From Planctomycetota bacterium (GTDB lineage: Bacteria > Planctomycetota > Phycisphaerae > WQYP01), in contig JAJYZF010000039.1 of NCBI GenBank assembly GCA_021800165.1, positions 1 through 36,377 of the forward strand: a stretch of DNA of 36,377 nucleotides, written 5' to 3'. The notes under the pieces were generated by a model. It was not told where the DNA came from. It saw nothing but the letters and a program-made list of their open reading frames with translations, and made no database searches. Below are positions 1 to 8,485 of this stretch, in pieces (the stretch's first letter is position 1; each line of letters opens with the position of its first letter). A program made the translations under genes and the position numbers.

Positions 1-2
1 TG

Positions 3-461
3 CAGATCATGAACACCAGCAACGCGACGGAAACCTTGACCATTGAGCTTACCGACGACGGTTTCACCTCGCCGGTTGGCGCGAATCTGCAGGCCAGCGC
101 CCACGGCACGCTCACCTGGAGCCTGACAAATACCCAGGACTCTACGGACGTGGTAACGGCGGAGAGCGTGGTCAATGGCACTCCGGTGGCCAACACGTTC
201 ACCAGCAATACGCTCAATCCCAACACTTCACAGGCCGATTTGTCCACCTATATGCCGCTGGCCAATGGTGGCTTGGGCACTTTAGCCTCGCCTTATTCCC
301 TGGGCAGCAATCTGACTGTTACGCTCAAGGGCGGAGACTCGGTGAATGTGGTCTGGTACAGCACCGTCTCTGCGGTGCCGGAGCCGACCGCGGCTTCCCT
401 GATGGGCATGGGCGGATTGGGAGCTTTGCTGCTCCTGGGCGGCCGCCGGCGCAAGGCCTAA
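3..461 (+). CDS. PEP-CTERM sorting-domain protein, 3' part
   Basis: This is the C-terminal part of a secreted, Thr/Asn/Ser-rich protein that ends in a PEP-CTERM sorting signal. The signal consists of the VPEP motif, a hydrophobic helix rich in Gly, Leu and Ala, and the basic tail GGRRRKA. In the family this tail is recognised by an exosortase, which moves the protein to the cell surface or extracellular matrix. The reading frame is open to the left edge and no signal peptide is visible, so the gene very likely starts outside the window; the ATG at 9 has no ribosome-binding site in view. The body is low-complexity beta-rich sequence without a recognisable catalytic domain. No exosortase is present in this window. 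A strong terminator follows 85 bases after the stop, so the gene is transcriptionally separate from the glycan operon downstream. Confidence 0.85.
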   Translation, partial: QIMNTSNATETLTIELTDDGFTSPVGANLQASAHGTLTWSLTNTQDSTDVVTAESVVNGTPVANTFTSNTLNPNTSQADLSTYMPLANGGLGTLASPYSLGSNLTVTLKGGDSVNVVWYSTVSAVPEPTAASLMGMGGLGALLLLGGRRRKA

Positions 462-545
462 GTGTTTGCCGTCCTTGCCGACCCCGATAATCACCGGCGC
501 GACATGGCGGGGCGGATGATCCGCTCCTCAAGAAATATTCCCCAG

Positions 546-575
546 CGGGGAGCCAGCGAGGCTCCCCGTTTTTTT
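546..575 (+). terminator. Rho-independent terminator
   Basis: A perfect 9-bp stem (CGGGGAGCC / GGCTCCCCG) with the 5-base loop AGCGA is followed at once by seven T residues. It lies downstream of the PEP-CTERM gene and upstream of the next promoter, so it insulates the two units. Confidence 0.93.
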
Positions 576-580
576 ATACA

Positions 581-610
581 TTGTGAGCCGAGCGTAAACA
601 TGGGTAGAAT
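581..610 (+). promoter_or_regulatory. Sigma70-type promoter of the glycan operon
   Basis: TTGTGA at 581-586 and TAGAAT at 605-610 are separated by 18 bases and lie directly after the terminator. The predicted transcription start is near 617. That leaves a leader of about 45 bases before the GTG at 662, with GGAG at 647-650 as ribosome-binding site. Seen by eye only; the -10 matches consensus at 5 of 6 positions and the -35 at 4 of 6. Confidence 0.45.
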
Positions 611-661
611 ATCGGATTGGAGCGAGGCGTAAGAACAAAGGACAATGGAGTACAGATCAAG

Positions 662-3202
662 GTGACTCAGACCGTCCAGCGCTTGTTGGTAACTCCGTCT
701 CCAGTGACGCAGGCCACCGAACTGACCGAACGATTATCGGTACACGGAAAATTTCTGTACCGTGGGGATGCGCCGTTTTTTATTAAGGGTGTGACCTATG
801 GGCCATTTCGGCCCGAAGCTGATGGCTGCGAATATCACACCCCCAATCAGGTGGATATCGATTTTGAGATGATGGCGGAGCACGGCATCAATGCTGTGCG
901 CTTATACACGGTGCCGCCCCGCTGGCTTCTGGACGCGGCGCAAAGACATGGTCTGTATGTGCTGGTCGGCTTGCCTTGGGAACAGCACACGGCTTTTCTG
1001 GATAATCCGCGAACCCGAGAATCCATCTTCCAACGAGTTCGGGACGGCGTAGCCGCATGTGTAGGCCATCCGGCGCTGTTGGGGTTTGCGATCGGCAACG
1101 AAATTCCCGCCTCTATTGTCCGCTGGTATGGCCATCGTCGTATTGAACGGTTTCTAAAATCGCTGTACAGCATCGCCAAAGAGGTGGATGCCCAAGCCCT
1201 GGTGACGTATGTCAACTACCCCAGTACCGAATATCTGTATCTGCCATTTCTAGATTTTCTGGCGATGAATGTTTATCTGGAATCCAAGGATCAGCTCAAA
1301 GCGTATCTCGGTCGTCTGCACAACATCGCCGGCGACAAGCCACTCATGCTGGCGGAAATCGGACTGGACAGTAAATCCAAGGGGCAACGTGAACAGGCTG
1401 CCACGATGGCCTGGCAGGTTCGCAGGGCCTTTAAAAGCGGGAGTGCGGGCATCTTCGTCTTTGCCTGGACTGATGAATGGTACCGCGGAGGCCAGGAGAT
1501 TACCGACTGGGCATTCGGTCTGACCACACGAGATCGCCAGCCGAAGCCGGCACTGGCAACGACCACGGATGCCTTTTCCAAGATACCGTTTCGCCGTGAT
1601 GCGGCGTGGCCCCAGGTTTCGGTAGTCATCTGCACTTATAACGGCGCGCGCACAATTCGCTTCTGTCTGGAAGGGGTGCAACTGCTGCGTTATCCGCATT
1701 ACGAGGTCATCGTGGTGGATGATGGATCTACAGATGGATTGGCGGATATCGTGCGGGAGTACCCGGTCAAGTTGATTCGGTCGGAAAACAAAGGGCTGAG
1801 TCATGCACGCAATCTCGGTTTGGAGGCAGCGACGGGCGAAATTATTGCTTATCTTGACGACGATGCCCGGCCCGACCCCTACTGGCTGCACTTTTTGGTG
1901 GAAACCTTCCGTACCGGGCAGTTTGCGGCGGTCGGCGGCCCCAACATTGCCCCACCCGGGGACGCGGATGTGGCCGATGCGGTGGCCCATGCACCGGGCG
2001 GACCCATTCATGTTTTGTTAAGTGATACGGAAGCGGAACACATACCTGGTTGTAACATGGCCTTTCTGACCCGGGAACTGCGCGGGATCGAAGGGTTTGA
2101 TGCCGCATTTCGCATTGCCGGTGATGATGTGGATGCCTGCTGGCGATTGCAGGCGCGTGGCCGTCGTCTGGGCTTCAGCCCGGCGGCAGTGGTATGGCAC
2201 AAGCGCAGAAATTCCTTGCGCGCGTATTGGCGTCAACAACTCAACTATGGTAAGGCCGAAGCAATGCTGGAACGCAAATGGCCGGAGAAATACAACGCCT
2301 TCGGCCATATTGCCTGGCGCGGCCGACTCTATGGCCGCGGACTCTGGCAGTTTCTCAATTGGAGCCGCCGACGTATTTATCACGGATCCTGGGGCGGGGC
2401 GTTGTTCCAAAGTGTGTATCATGGTTCCCCGGGAATTTTGACCTCTCTGGCCATGACTCCGGAATGGTATCTGGCCGTACTGACGTTAAGTGTTATGTTC
2501 ATGGCTGGATTTTACTGGCATCCGGTGGTGCTGGGGATGTTGCTGGCCGCAGCGCTGGGCGCAACGATCACTCAAGCGGTCATTGGGGCCTTTTATTGCC
2601 GCTTTGACGAGATTCCGCGAACCACCGGCGCAATTTTTAAGTTGCGATTGCTGACGATGTGGTGTTACCTCATTCAACCGGTAGCACGTCTGCGCGGACG
2701 TTTGTCGCGCGGCCTTTCGCCCTGGCGAATGCGCTTCCCGGGCGGACTGGATATTCCCGTACCACGGGAGTTTGTGGTATGGAGCGAACAGTGGCGAAGT
2801 TCCACGCAACGTCTGGCCGCATTGGAGGAATTCCTGAAAAAAGAAGGGCTGTGTGTGCAACGCGGCGGCGATTTTGATCGCTGGGATCTGGCCTGCCGGA
2901 GCGGCACTTTTGGAGGACTGCGCATGCGCATGGCCTTGGAGGAACATGGCCACGGACATCAATTGGTCCGCTTGCGTACCTGGCCGACATTTCCGCGGGT
3001 GATGGTGATCATCCTGGCTACGCTGACCGGACTGGGCGTGTTTGACTTGGTGGCGCGAAGTTGGCCGGGTGCCATTCCGATGTTACTTGTGGCCGCGATT
3101 TTGTTCCTGCGCATGTCCATGGATGCCGGGGCGGCGCTGGCGACGGTATGCAAATCCATCCGCCACGATCGACCCGGCGAAACTGAGATCAGGAATGACT
3201 GA
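662..3202 (+). CDS. Glycoside hydrolase-like / GT2 glycosyltransferase fusion, membrane-attached
   Basis: A large three-part protein of 846 aa. Residues about 30-310 form a TIM-barrel glycoside-hydrolase-like domain of the GH2/GH5 clan type, with IGNEIPAS (acid Glu147) and LMLAEIGLD (nucleophile-position Glu232). Residues about 317-545 form a family 2 glycosyltransferase with VSVVICTYNG, VVDDGSTDG (Asp353-354), LDDDARPD (Asp399-401), AGDD (487-489) and a following RQQLNYG segment. The C-terminal third has two hydrophobic blocks (about 602-645 and 779-820) around a basic soluble stretch. I infer a membrane-bound enzyme that makes a glycan and also trims or transfers it. The start is uncertain: GTG 662 has GGAG 12 bases upstream and suits the predicted transcription start, whereas an in-frame TTG at 617 would be leaderless. 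First gene of the operon; its TGA overlaps the ATG of the ABC gene (TGATG). The substrate is unknown. Confidence 0.85.
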   Translation: MTQTVQRLLVTPSPVTQATELTERLSVHGKFLYRGDAPFFIKGVTYGPFRPEADGCEYHTPNQVDIDFEMMAEHGINAVRLYTVPPRWLLDAAQRHGLYVLVGLPWEQHTAFLDNPRTRESIFQRVRDGVAACVGHPALLGFAIGNEIPASIVRWYGHRRIERFLKSLYSIAKEVDAQALVTYVNYPSTEYLYLPFLDFLAMNVYLESKDQLKAYLGRLHNIAGDKPLMLAEIGLDSKSKGQREQAATMAWQVRRAFKSGSAGIFVFAWTDEWYRGGQEITDWAFGLTTRDRQPKPALATTTDAFSKIPFRRDAAWPQVSVVICTYNGARTIRFCLEGVQLLRYPHYEVIVVDDGSTDGLADIVREYPVKLIRSENKGLSHARNLGLEAATGEIIAYLDDDARPDPYWLHFLVETFRTGQFAAVGGPNIAPPGDADVADAVAHAPGGPIHVLLSDTEAEHIPGCNMAFLTRELRGIEGFDAAFRIAGDDVDACWRLQARGRRLGFSPAAVVWHKRRNSLRAYWRQQLNYGKAEAMLERKWPEKYNAFGHIAWRGRLYGRGLWQFLNWSRRRIYHGSWGGALFQSVYHGSPGILTSLAMTPEWYLAVLTLSVMFMAGFYWHPVVLGMLLAAALGATITQAVIGAFYCRFDEIPRTTGAIFKLRLLTMWCYLIQPVARLRGRLSRGLSPWRMRFPGGLDIPVPREFVVWSEQWRSSTQRLAALEEFLKKEGLCVQRGGDFDRWDLACRSGTFGGLRMRMALEEHGHGHQLVRLRTWPTFPRVMVIILATLTGLGVFDLVARSWPGAIPMLLVAAILFLRMSMDAGAALATVCKSIRHDRPGETEIRND

Positions 3203-5064
3203 TGGACCCATCCGTGGAAGCAGCCCGTGTGGCCCGCCCCGGGGCATTTCGTACGGCAGCCCGGCTTCTGGCCCTGTGTATGAAGGGAGAAATCTGGCCG
3301 AGCACTCTGGGCATGGTCCTGATGATTGCGGGTTCGGGCCTGGGTCTTTTACAGCCATGGCCACTTAAATTCATCGTCGATGCCCTGACCATCAAAGGGC
3401 CGCCGCCCGGATTTATTGCCTCTACGCTAAGAGTTATCAGCCGCGCGCTACCCATTGGCAATCATAAAATGGGGTTGATTGTGCTGCTGTGCGCCGCGTT
3501 GCTGCTGATCAGTCTGGCCAGCGCCGCGGTGACGGTCCTTAGCACCTGGCTGCTGATCTCGTCGGGCTTACGCATGGTCTTCAGACTGCGTTGTCGTGTG
3601 TTTGAACATATCCAAAGACAGCCACCGGCATTTCACGATGCCACCACTGTGGGCGACTCGCTGTACCGCATCACCTGGGATACGTATTCGGTGCAGTCCC
3701 TATTCAACGCGGGTCTGGTGCCGGCGATATCCTCGTTGGTGACCCTGGCGGGCATTGCCGCCGTGATGGTCGGGCAGGACTGGAGCATCGGGGTGGTCGC
3801 GCTGGTGATTGGGGGTTTGCTGCTGATACTGGTGCAGCGGCTAGAGAAACCCACCACGAACCTCTCCACGCGGGTGCATGAAAATGAAAGCCGCGTGAGC
3901 ACCCGGGTGGAGCAAACGCTCACGGGCATCCGCGCGGTGCAGGCTTTTGGTCGTGAGAACTACGAAGCCAATCGCTTTGCCCAGCAGGCCAACGAAAGCT
4001 TGAAAGCCAATTTGCGACTGACGCTGCTGCAAACCGCCGGCCAGAGCGGCGTGGCGGCGCTCTTTGCCGGCGGCACCGCCGTGGTGATATGGATGACTGC
4101 TCGACGGGTTCTGCACGGGGAATTGACTCCGGGAGATATTGTGCTGATGGTGGGTTATACGGCGATGCTTTTTAAGCCGCTGGAAACGCTTTCCTATACC
4201 GCCTCTTCCATCCAAGGCGCGGTGGCCGGCGCGCATCGCGTCTTTGAGATTCTGGACAGGGATCCCGTCATACGTAACTCGCCCACCGCCCGGCCGCTGG
4301 GGGCTGGCGTTGCGGGAACGATAGAATTCGATCAGGTCAGTTTCGGATACCGGGCGGATCAGAGCGCCTTGTGCCAGGTGAAGCTGATGATTCCCGCCGG
4401 GTCATCGGTGGCGATGGTGGGACCGTCCGGAGCTGGAAAGACCACCATGGCCAGTCTGATCATGCGTTTTTATGATCCCGTTGCAGGGCGGATACTGCTG
4501 GACGGACGCGACCTGCGGGAAATCACCATTGAATCCTTGCGTCGGCATATCGCAATTGTGCCCCAGGAACCCGTGCTTTTTGACGCGAGCATCGGAGAAA
4601 ATATCGCCTATTCACGTCCTGACGCCACGCCGGAGCAGCTTCACGCCGCCGCCCGTTCCGCCGGAGCATGGGACTTCATTTCGGCCATGCCGCGGGGTTT
4701 TGACACCCCCATCGGCGAACGCGGAGTGATGCTTTCCGGGGGGCAGCGTCAGCGGATTTCCCTGGCCCGAGCCTTTTTGAAAGATGCCAAAATTATCGTT
4801 CTCGACGAACCCACCACCGGTCTGGATGCGCAAACGGAGGCGGATTTACTTTCCGCCTTGAAGCGATTGATGGCCGGGCGCACCACCATCGTGATTGCCC
4901 ATCACCTGCACACGGTGCGTTACATGAATCAAATTATCGTTTTGCAGCAAGGCCGAGTGATACAAAGCGGCACCCACGAGCAACTTCTGGCAAGGGATGG
5001 TCTATATCGCCATCTATACGACCTGCAAAGTCAGCCGCATCGCACCACCGCGGAGGTTTCATGA
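3202..5064 (+). CDS. ABC exporter, fused permease and ATPase (MsbA-like)
   Basis: A 620-aa half-transporter with an N-terminal membrane domain of about six helices (roughly residues 30-320) and a C-terminal nucleotide-binding domain. All ATPase motifs are present: Walker A GPSGAGKTT near residue 407, signature LSGGQRQR near 511, Walker B IIVLDEPTTG near 531 and an H-loop IVIAHH near 565. This architecture (type IV exporter, homodimer) is that of MsbA and of lipid, peptide and drug exporters. It differs from the separate permease and ATPase of O-antigen Wzm/Wzt systems. Its place inside a run of overlapping glycosyltransferase and acyltransferase genes suggests export of a finished glycolipid or small glycan across the inner membrane. 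It shares one base with the gene before and four (ATGA) with the acyltransferase after, so the proteins are probably made in coupled fashion. The cargo cannot be read from the sequence. Confidence 0.93.
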   Translation: MDPSVEAARVARPGAFRTAARLLALCMKGEIWPSTLGMVLMIAGSGLGLLQPWPLKFIVDALTIKGPPPGFIASTLRVISRALPIGNHKMGLIVLLCAALLLISLASAAVTVLSTWLLISSGLRMVFRLRCRVFEHIQRQPPAFHDATTVGDSLYRITWDTYSVQSLFNAGLVPAISSLVTLAGIAAVMVGQDWSIGVVALVIGGLLLILVQRLEKPTTNLSTRVHENESRVSTRVEQTLTGIRAVQAFGRENYEANRFAQQANESLKANLRLTLLQTAGQSGVAALFAGGTAVVIWMTARRVLHGELTPGDIVLMVGYTAMLFKPLETLSYTASSIQGAVAGAHRVFEILDRDPVIRNSPTARPLGAGVAGTIEFDQVSFGYRADQSALCQVKLMIPAGSSVAMVGPSGAGKTTMASLIMRFYDPVAGRILLDGRDLREITIESLRRHIAIVPQEPVLFDASIGENIAYSRPDATPEQLHAAARSAGAWDFISAMPRGFDTPIGERGVMLSGGQRQRISLARAFLKDAKIIVLDEPTTGLDAQTEADLLSALKRLMAGRTTIVIAHHLHTVRYMNQIIVLQQGRVIQSGTHEQLLARDGLYRHLYDLQSQPHRTTAEVS

Positions 5065-5636
5065 GCGATACCCAACCAGCAGCTTCACCGGCGGTTTGGG
5101 ATCAGGGCCCACTGCCGACAGGCGTGTGCGTTGGCGATAACACCCGCATTCATGGCAGTTCTGCGTTTCGCCGCTTTCGCGGCCAGGGTGCCCAGGCCTT
5201 GCTCATCGGTGCCAATGCCACAATGGATGGTGTGCAATTCTCGGTCGGTCCCGTCGGGCAAATTCGCATCGGGAATTATTGCTGCTTTACCGCGGCCGTG
5301 TTGATGTGCGAACTATCCATTTCCATCGGCAATTATGTCTTGATAGGGTGGAACGCCGTCATTGCCGATAGTGATTTTCACCCCCTGGAACCTGCCCAGC
5401 GCATTGCTGATGCCATGGCATGTTCGCCGGCCGGCAGCGGCCAGGCTCGCCCGCCCGTGGAAAGCGCGGCGGTGGTCATAGAAGATGAGGTGTGGATTGG
5501 GCCCAATGTTACGATCTTCAAAGGCGTGCACGTGGGGCGTGGAGCGTGGATTGGGCCCGGCAGCGTGGTCACGCGCGATATTCCCGCCGGTGCGCGGGTC
5601 GCCGGCAATCCGGCGCGCCGCCTGGAGGCACTATGA
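5061..5636 (+). CDS. Left-handed beta-helix acyltransferase (hexapeptide family), copy 1
   Basis: A 191-aa protein with repeated hexapeptides ([IV]GxxxxI type), ending in the family hallmark of a helix exit loop and AGNPAR. The loop DSDFHP carries the His expected to act as catalytic base in WbbJ/maltose-acetyltransferase-like enzymes, which transfer acetyl or acyl groups from CoA to sugar hydroxyls or amines as trimers. It starts with ATG inside the ABC gene's stop (ATGA) and ends in the same kind of overlap with copy 2. The two copies align along their whole length, so they arose by tandem duplication. In this operon it most likely acetylates or acylates the sugar made by the glycosyltransferases; the exact donor and acceptor are inference. 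Confidence 0.87.
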   Translation: MSDTQPAASPAVWDQGPLPTGVCVGDNTRIHGSSAFRRFRGQGAQALLIGANATMDGVQFSVGPVGQIRIGNYCCFTAAVLMCELSISIGNYVLIGWNAVIADSDFHPLEPAQRIADAMACSPAGSGQARPPVESAAVVIEDEVWIGPNVTIFKGVHVGRGAWIGPGSVVTRDIPAGARVAGNPARRLEAL

Positions 5637-6238
5637 CGGACCGCACGATTACCGGCGACTGGCATCCCGGCAGCATCCCGGAGAACGTCCACCTGGAAGC
5701 GGGTGCGTATATTGAAACCACGTATAGCTTTCATTTGTACCGCAGCACCCACCGGAAAGGCATGGTGCTGGGAACCAACAGTTCCGCCTATATCGGTTGC
5801 ATGTTTGATATGGGGCCGGAGGCTCAATTGACGGTGGGCGCTTATACGCTGCTTAATGGATTGTGGCTGATTGCCGATCGAAGCGTTTCCATCGGCGCCT
5901 ATTGCCTGATATCCTGGAATGTGGTCATCATGGATAATTTTCGCGCATCGGCGGACGTTGCAGAGCGGCGGCAAATGCTGGAGACCTTTGCCGGCTGCCG
6001 CAAACCAGAAGTCTTTGCTCCGGTGGCGCCGCGTCCGGTGGTGCTCGACGATAATGTGTGGGTGGGGTTTGATTGTTGTATACTCCCAGGCGTGCATATC
6101 GGCGAAGGCTCGGTTATCGGCGCGCGGTCGGTCGTCACCGCGGATGTGCCACCCTACACGATTGCCGCGGGTAATCCGGCCCGGTTGATCCGCCCCCTGA
6201 ATAAGGAGCATGATGTTGTCGCGAACCGCTCGTCCTAA
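5633..6238 (+). CDS. Left-handed beta-helix acyltransferase-like protein, copy 2
   Basis: A 201-aa paralogue of the preceding gene, with the same order of segments: an N-terminal cap, hexapeptide coils, WNVVIMDN, then VHIGEGSVIGARSVV and AGNPAR. Where copy 1 has the catalytic-type His in DSDFHP, this copy reads MDNFRAS, so the His appears to be replaced by Arg. It may therefore be a structural partner of copy 1, bind a ligand, or use another residue. The start is ATG 5633, which overlaps the preceding stop by four bases and has GGAGG at 5624-5628. A longer upstream reading in this frame would run inside copy 1 and is not supported. It overlaps the next gene by 29 bases. Confidence 0.85.
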   Translation: MTDRTITGDWHPGSIPENVHLEAGAYIETTYSFHLYRSTHRKGMVLGTNSSAYIGCMFDMGPEAQLTVGAYTLLNGLWLIADRSVSIGAYCLISWNVVIMDNFRASADVAERRQMLETFAGCRKPEVFAPVAPRPVVLDDNVWVGFDCCILPGVHIGEGSVIGARSVVTADVPPYTIAAGNPARLIRPLNKEHDVVANRSS

Positions 6239-7385
6239 AATCATCGTTTTGGGTATTCTTTTCTGGTATCCGCTGGCGGGTGTAACGTATCAATTTCTGC
6301 ATTTCCTGCTGGGCTTGCGCAAGCTGGGATATGATCCGTATTATGTCGAGGATTCCGCCCGTTGGATCTATAATCCCAATTTAGGGGATTCGTCGCCCGA
6401 CGCACGGCCCAATATCGACACGGTTGCCCCTATACTGGAACGCCACGGCCTTGCGGACCGCTGGGCCTATCGTGGCCATTATGAAGGTGGCCAATGTTAT
6501 GGCCGCACCGAGGCCCAAATCGCGGAACTCTACGCAACCGCGGACATTATGATCAATGTCACCGGGGCCCAAGAACTGCGTGAAGAACACCTGCGTTGTC
6601 CGGTACGTGTATATCTGGAGACGGATCCAGTCGTATCGCAAATTCAAATTGCCCAGGGTGATAAAAATACCATGGCCGCGCTCGACCTGCACACCCATCA
6701 TTTTACCTATGGGGAAAATCTGGGTGGATCGGATTGCCTTTTGCCGGTGGGGCGTTATCAATGGCGGCCCACACGCCAACCGGTGCTCCTGGATTTTTGG
6801 CAGCCTCTGCCGCCGCTGCTGGGAGCCGCCTACAACACCATAGCCACCTGGAAAAACGTTGGACGAGACATTGTGTTCCAAGGTGAAACCTATTACTGGT
6901 CGAAAGATCGGGAATTCCTGAAATTCATTGATCTGCCGCAACGGAGATCGGACCGGTTTGAACTGGCCGCCGGCGTGGATACACCCACCCGGCAGCGCCT
7001 GGAGACGCGGGGCTGGCATTTAGCGGATCCGGTGCATATCTCCCGGGACATGGAGCGTTACAAACAATACATTCGCCAATCACGAGGCGAGTTCAGCGTG
7101 GCCAAAGACCAGAACATTCGCCTGAAAAGTGGATGGTTCAGTGACCGCAGCGCCTGTTATCTGGCGGCGGGACGGCCGGTGATCAATCAGGAAACGGGTT
7201 TCAGCCATCATTTGCCGACCGGGCGCGGACTCTTTGCATTTCATACCATGGACGATATTCTGGTGGCCGTGGATGCTATTGAAAAGGATTATGTCGGCAA
7301 CTGCCGGACGGCCCATGAGATCGCGGTCGAATATTTCGCCGCTGAAAAAGTATTGACGAATGTGTTGGGGCAATTAGGATGTTGA
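6210..7385 (+). CDS. GT-B-like glycosyltransferase of the glycan operon
   Basis: A 391-aa protein with an N-terminal Rossmann-like start (KIIVLGILFWYPLAGVTYQF) and a C-terminal half of the kind found in family 1/4-like glycosyltransferases (FSVAKDQNIRLKSGWFSDRS, then YLAAGRPVINQETGF). That half resembles the donor-binding end of GT-B enzymes, where a conserved Glu contacts the nucleotide sugar. No classical EX7E motif is obvious, so the family is uncertain. The start codon is ambiguous: AAGGAG at 6203-6208 is too close to ATG 6210, and ATG 6213 or TTG 6216 are better spaced. The gene overlaps the acyltransferase before it by 29 bases and the deacetylase after it by 7, so it belongs to the operon. 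Probable role: addition of a sugar to the exported glycan. Confidence 0.72.
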   Translation: MMLSRTARPKIIVLGILFWYPLAGVTYQFLHFLLGLRKLGYDPYYVEDSARWIYNPNLGDSSPDARPNIDTVAPILERHGLADRWAYRGHYEGGQCYGRTEAQIAELYATADIMINVTGAQELREEHLRCPVRVYLETDPVVSQIQIAQGDKNTMAALDLHTHHFTYGENLGGSDCLLPVGRYQWRPTRQPVLLDFWQPLPPLLGAAYNTIATWKNVGRDIVFQGETYYWSKDREFLKFIDLPQRRSDRFELAAGVDTPTRQRLETRGWHLADPVHISRDMERYKQYIRQSRGEFSVAKDQNIRLKSGWFSDRSACYLAAGRPVINQETGFSHHLPTGRGLFAFHTMDDILVAVDAIEKDYVGNCRTAHEIAVEYFAAEKVLTNVLGQLGC

Positions 7386-8191
7386 AATCCTCTGGTTCGG
7401 CCGATCCACCAAGAAGGCTGATCTGCAATGCCGATGACTTTGGACTAAGTGCGGCAACTAATGGCGGCATTATTCAATGTCGGCAAGAGGGTATCCTGAC
7501 CAGTGCCAGCCTGATGGTGCGGGCACCCGCGGCGGCGGCGGCAGCGCAATGGGCCGCCGGCGATCCATCTTTGAGCCTCGGCTTGCATGTGGAACTTGGC
7601 GAATGGGAATACCGCGCCGGCGCCTGGGTGCAGACCACCGAGGTTGTGCCGCTGGATCAACCCCTGGCGGTGCGGGATGAAATTTACCGCCAAGTGGACG
7701 CCTTTGTAAAACTCACCGGGAACAACCCCACACATCTGGATTCGCACCAGCACCTCCACCAGCGCAGTTCCGTGAAACCTGTAATGCGGGCGCTGGCTGA
7801 CACCCTGGGCGTTGTTTTGCGCGGCGAGAGCGCGGTTGTGCGATTCTGCGGCGCGTTTTTTGGCGCAGATGAGCATTTGGAACCCAAACCCGAAAACGTG
7901 TCGGTGGCCAATCTGCTTCAACTGCTGGATCGACTGCAACCTGGCATCACCGAGATGAGTTGCCACCCCGGATTGGACAGTTCTTTAAACTCTGATTATG
8001 CCGCAATGCGTCTGCTGGAGGTGGCCACCCTGTGCGATCCACGTATCATCCAGGCGATACACGATAAGAACATTCTCCTGGTTCCATTTGAGCCACTCCC
8101 GCGCGGCGAATCCACAGTGGCCAACATTGAGTCGGTCACGCGGGGATCACCTGCCGCGACGACGATCAAGGGCCAGACCGGACGTATTTAA
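7379..8191 (+). CDS. ChbG/HpnK (YdjC) family carbohydrate deacetylase
   Basis: A 270-aa protein with the family metal-binding motifs: CNADDFGLS near the N-terminus (Asp19-Asp20), LGLHVELGE (His70) and THLDSHQHLH (His123 and His125). YdjC-fold enzymes remove acetyl groups from N-acetylated sugars (ChbG acts on chitobiose). The hopanoid-associated member HpnK has the same fold, and the hpnCDE genes lie 2 kb downstream, but its tight 7-base overlap with the glycosyltransferase gene ties it to the glycan operon. I infer deacetylation of an N-acetylhexosamine in the glycan or its lipid-linked intermediate. It is the last gene of the operon; no clear terminator was seen after it. Confidence 0.87.
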   Translation: MLKSSGSADPPRRLICNADDFGLSAATNGGIIQCRQEGILTSASLMVRAPAAAAAAQWAAGDPSLSLGLHVELGEWEYRAGAWVQTTEVVPLDQPLAVRDEIYRQVDAFVKLTGNNPTHLDSHQHLHQRSSVKPVMRALADTLGVVLRGESAVVRFCGAFFGADEHLEPKPENVSVANLLQLLDRLQPGITEMSCHPGLDSSLNSDYAAMRLLEVATLCDPRIIQAIHDKNILLVPFEPLPRGESTVANIESVTRGSPAATTIKGQTGRI

Positions 8192-8424
8192 GGGACCGGG
8201 CTGGACGACGACGCAATCCCGACGCCTCGGGAGGTGCAAAATGGCGGATATTTTCAACGGCCCAGCATAGCTCAAGAAATAGGGCGCGATGGGCACGGCG
8301 CGGGTGTATGACTCTGTGAAGACGACGGATTGTCACGCAGAAGGCCAGCCCTCCGGCACCCTAGCACATGGCGGCTCACTGCCGCACCAGACGTTGTCGC
8401 CAGGTTCGATAAATTTTCTGGAAA
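8192..8424. other. Intergenic region, no gene seen
   Basis: About 230 bases between the deacetylase stop and the promoter of the aldo/keto reductase. No conserved protein, RNA gene or convincing terminator was found. Short open frames here show no recognisable domain. Confidence 0.5.
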
Positions 8425-8433
8425 TGCTAGAAT
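8425..8433 (+). promoter_or_regulatory. Extended -10 promoter of the aldo/keto reductase
   Basis: TGCTAGAAT matches the extended -10 pattern TGnTATAAT with one change. The predicted start lies near 8440, giving a leader of about 46 bases before ATG 8486. No good -35 is visible, which is usual for extended -10 promoters. Confidence 0.35.
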
Positions 8434-8485
8434 ATGGCATGAGAAAGAATGATGCGGTCTCTACTCTTGAAAGGAAATGTTAGCC

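Noticed and set aside
617-661. TTG start at 617 for the GH-GT fusion
   Set aside because: It coincides with the predicted transcription start and lacks a ribosome-binding site. GTG 662 is preferred, but 617 cannot be fully excluded.
5492-5632. Upstream extension of acyltransferase copy 2
   Set aside because: It overlaps copy 1 in another frame. ATG 5633 has a GGAGG site and the usual four-base overlap.
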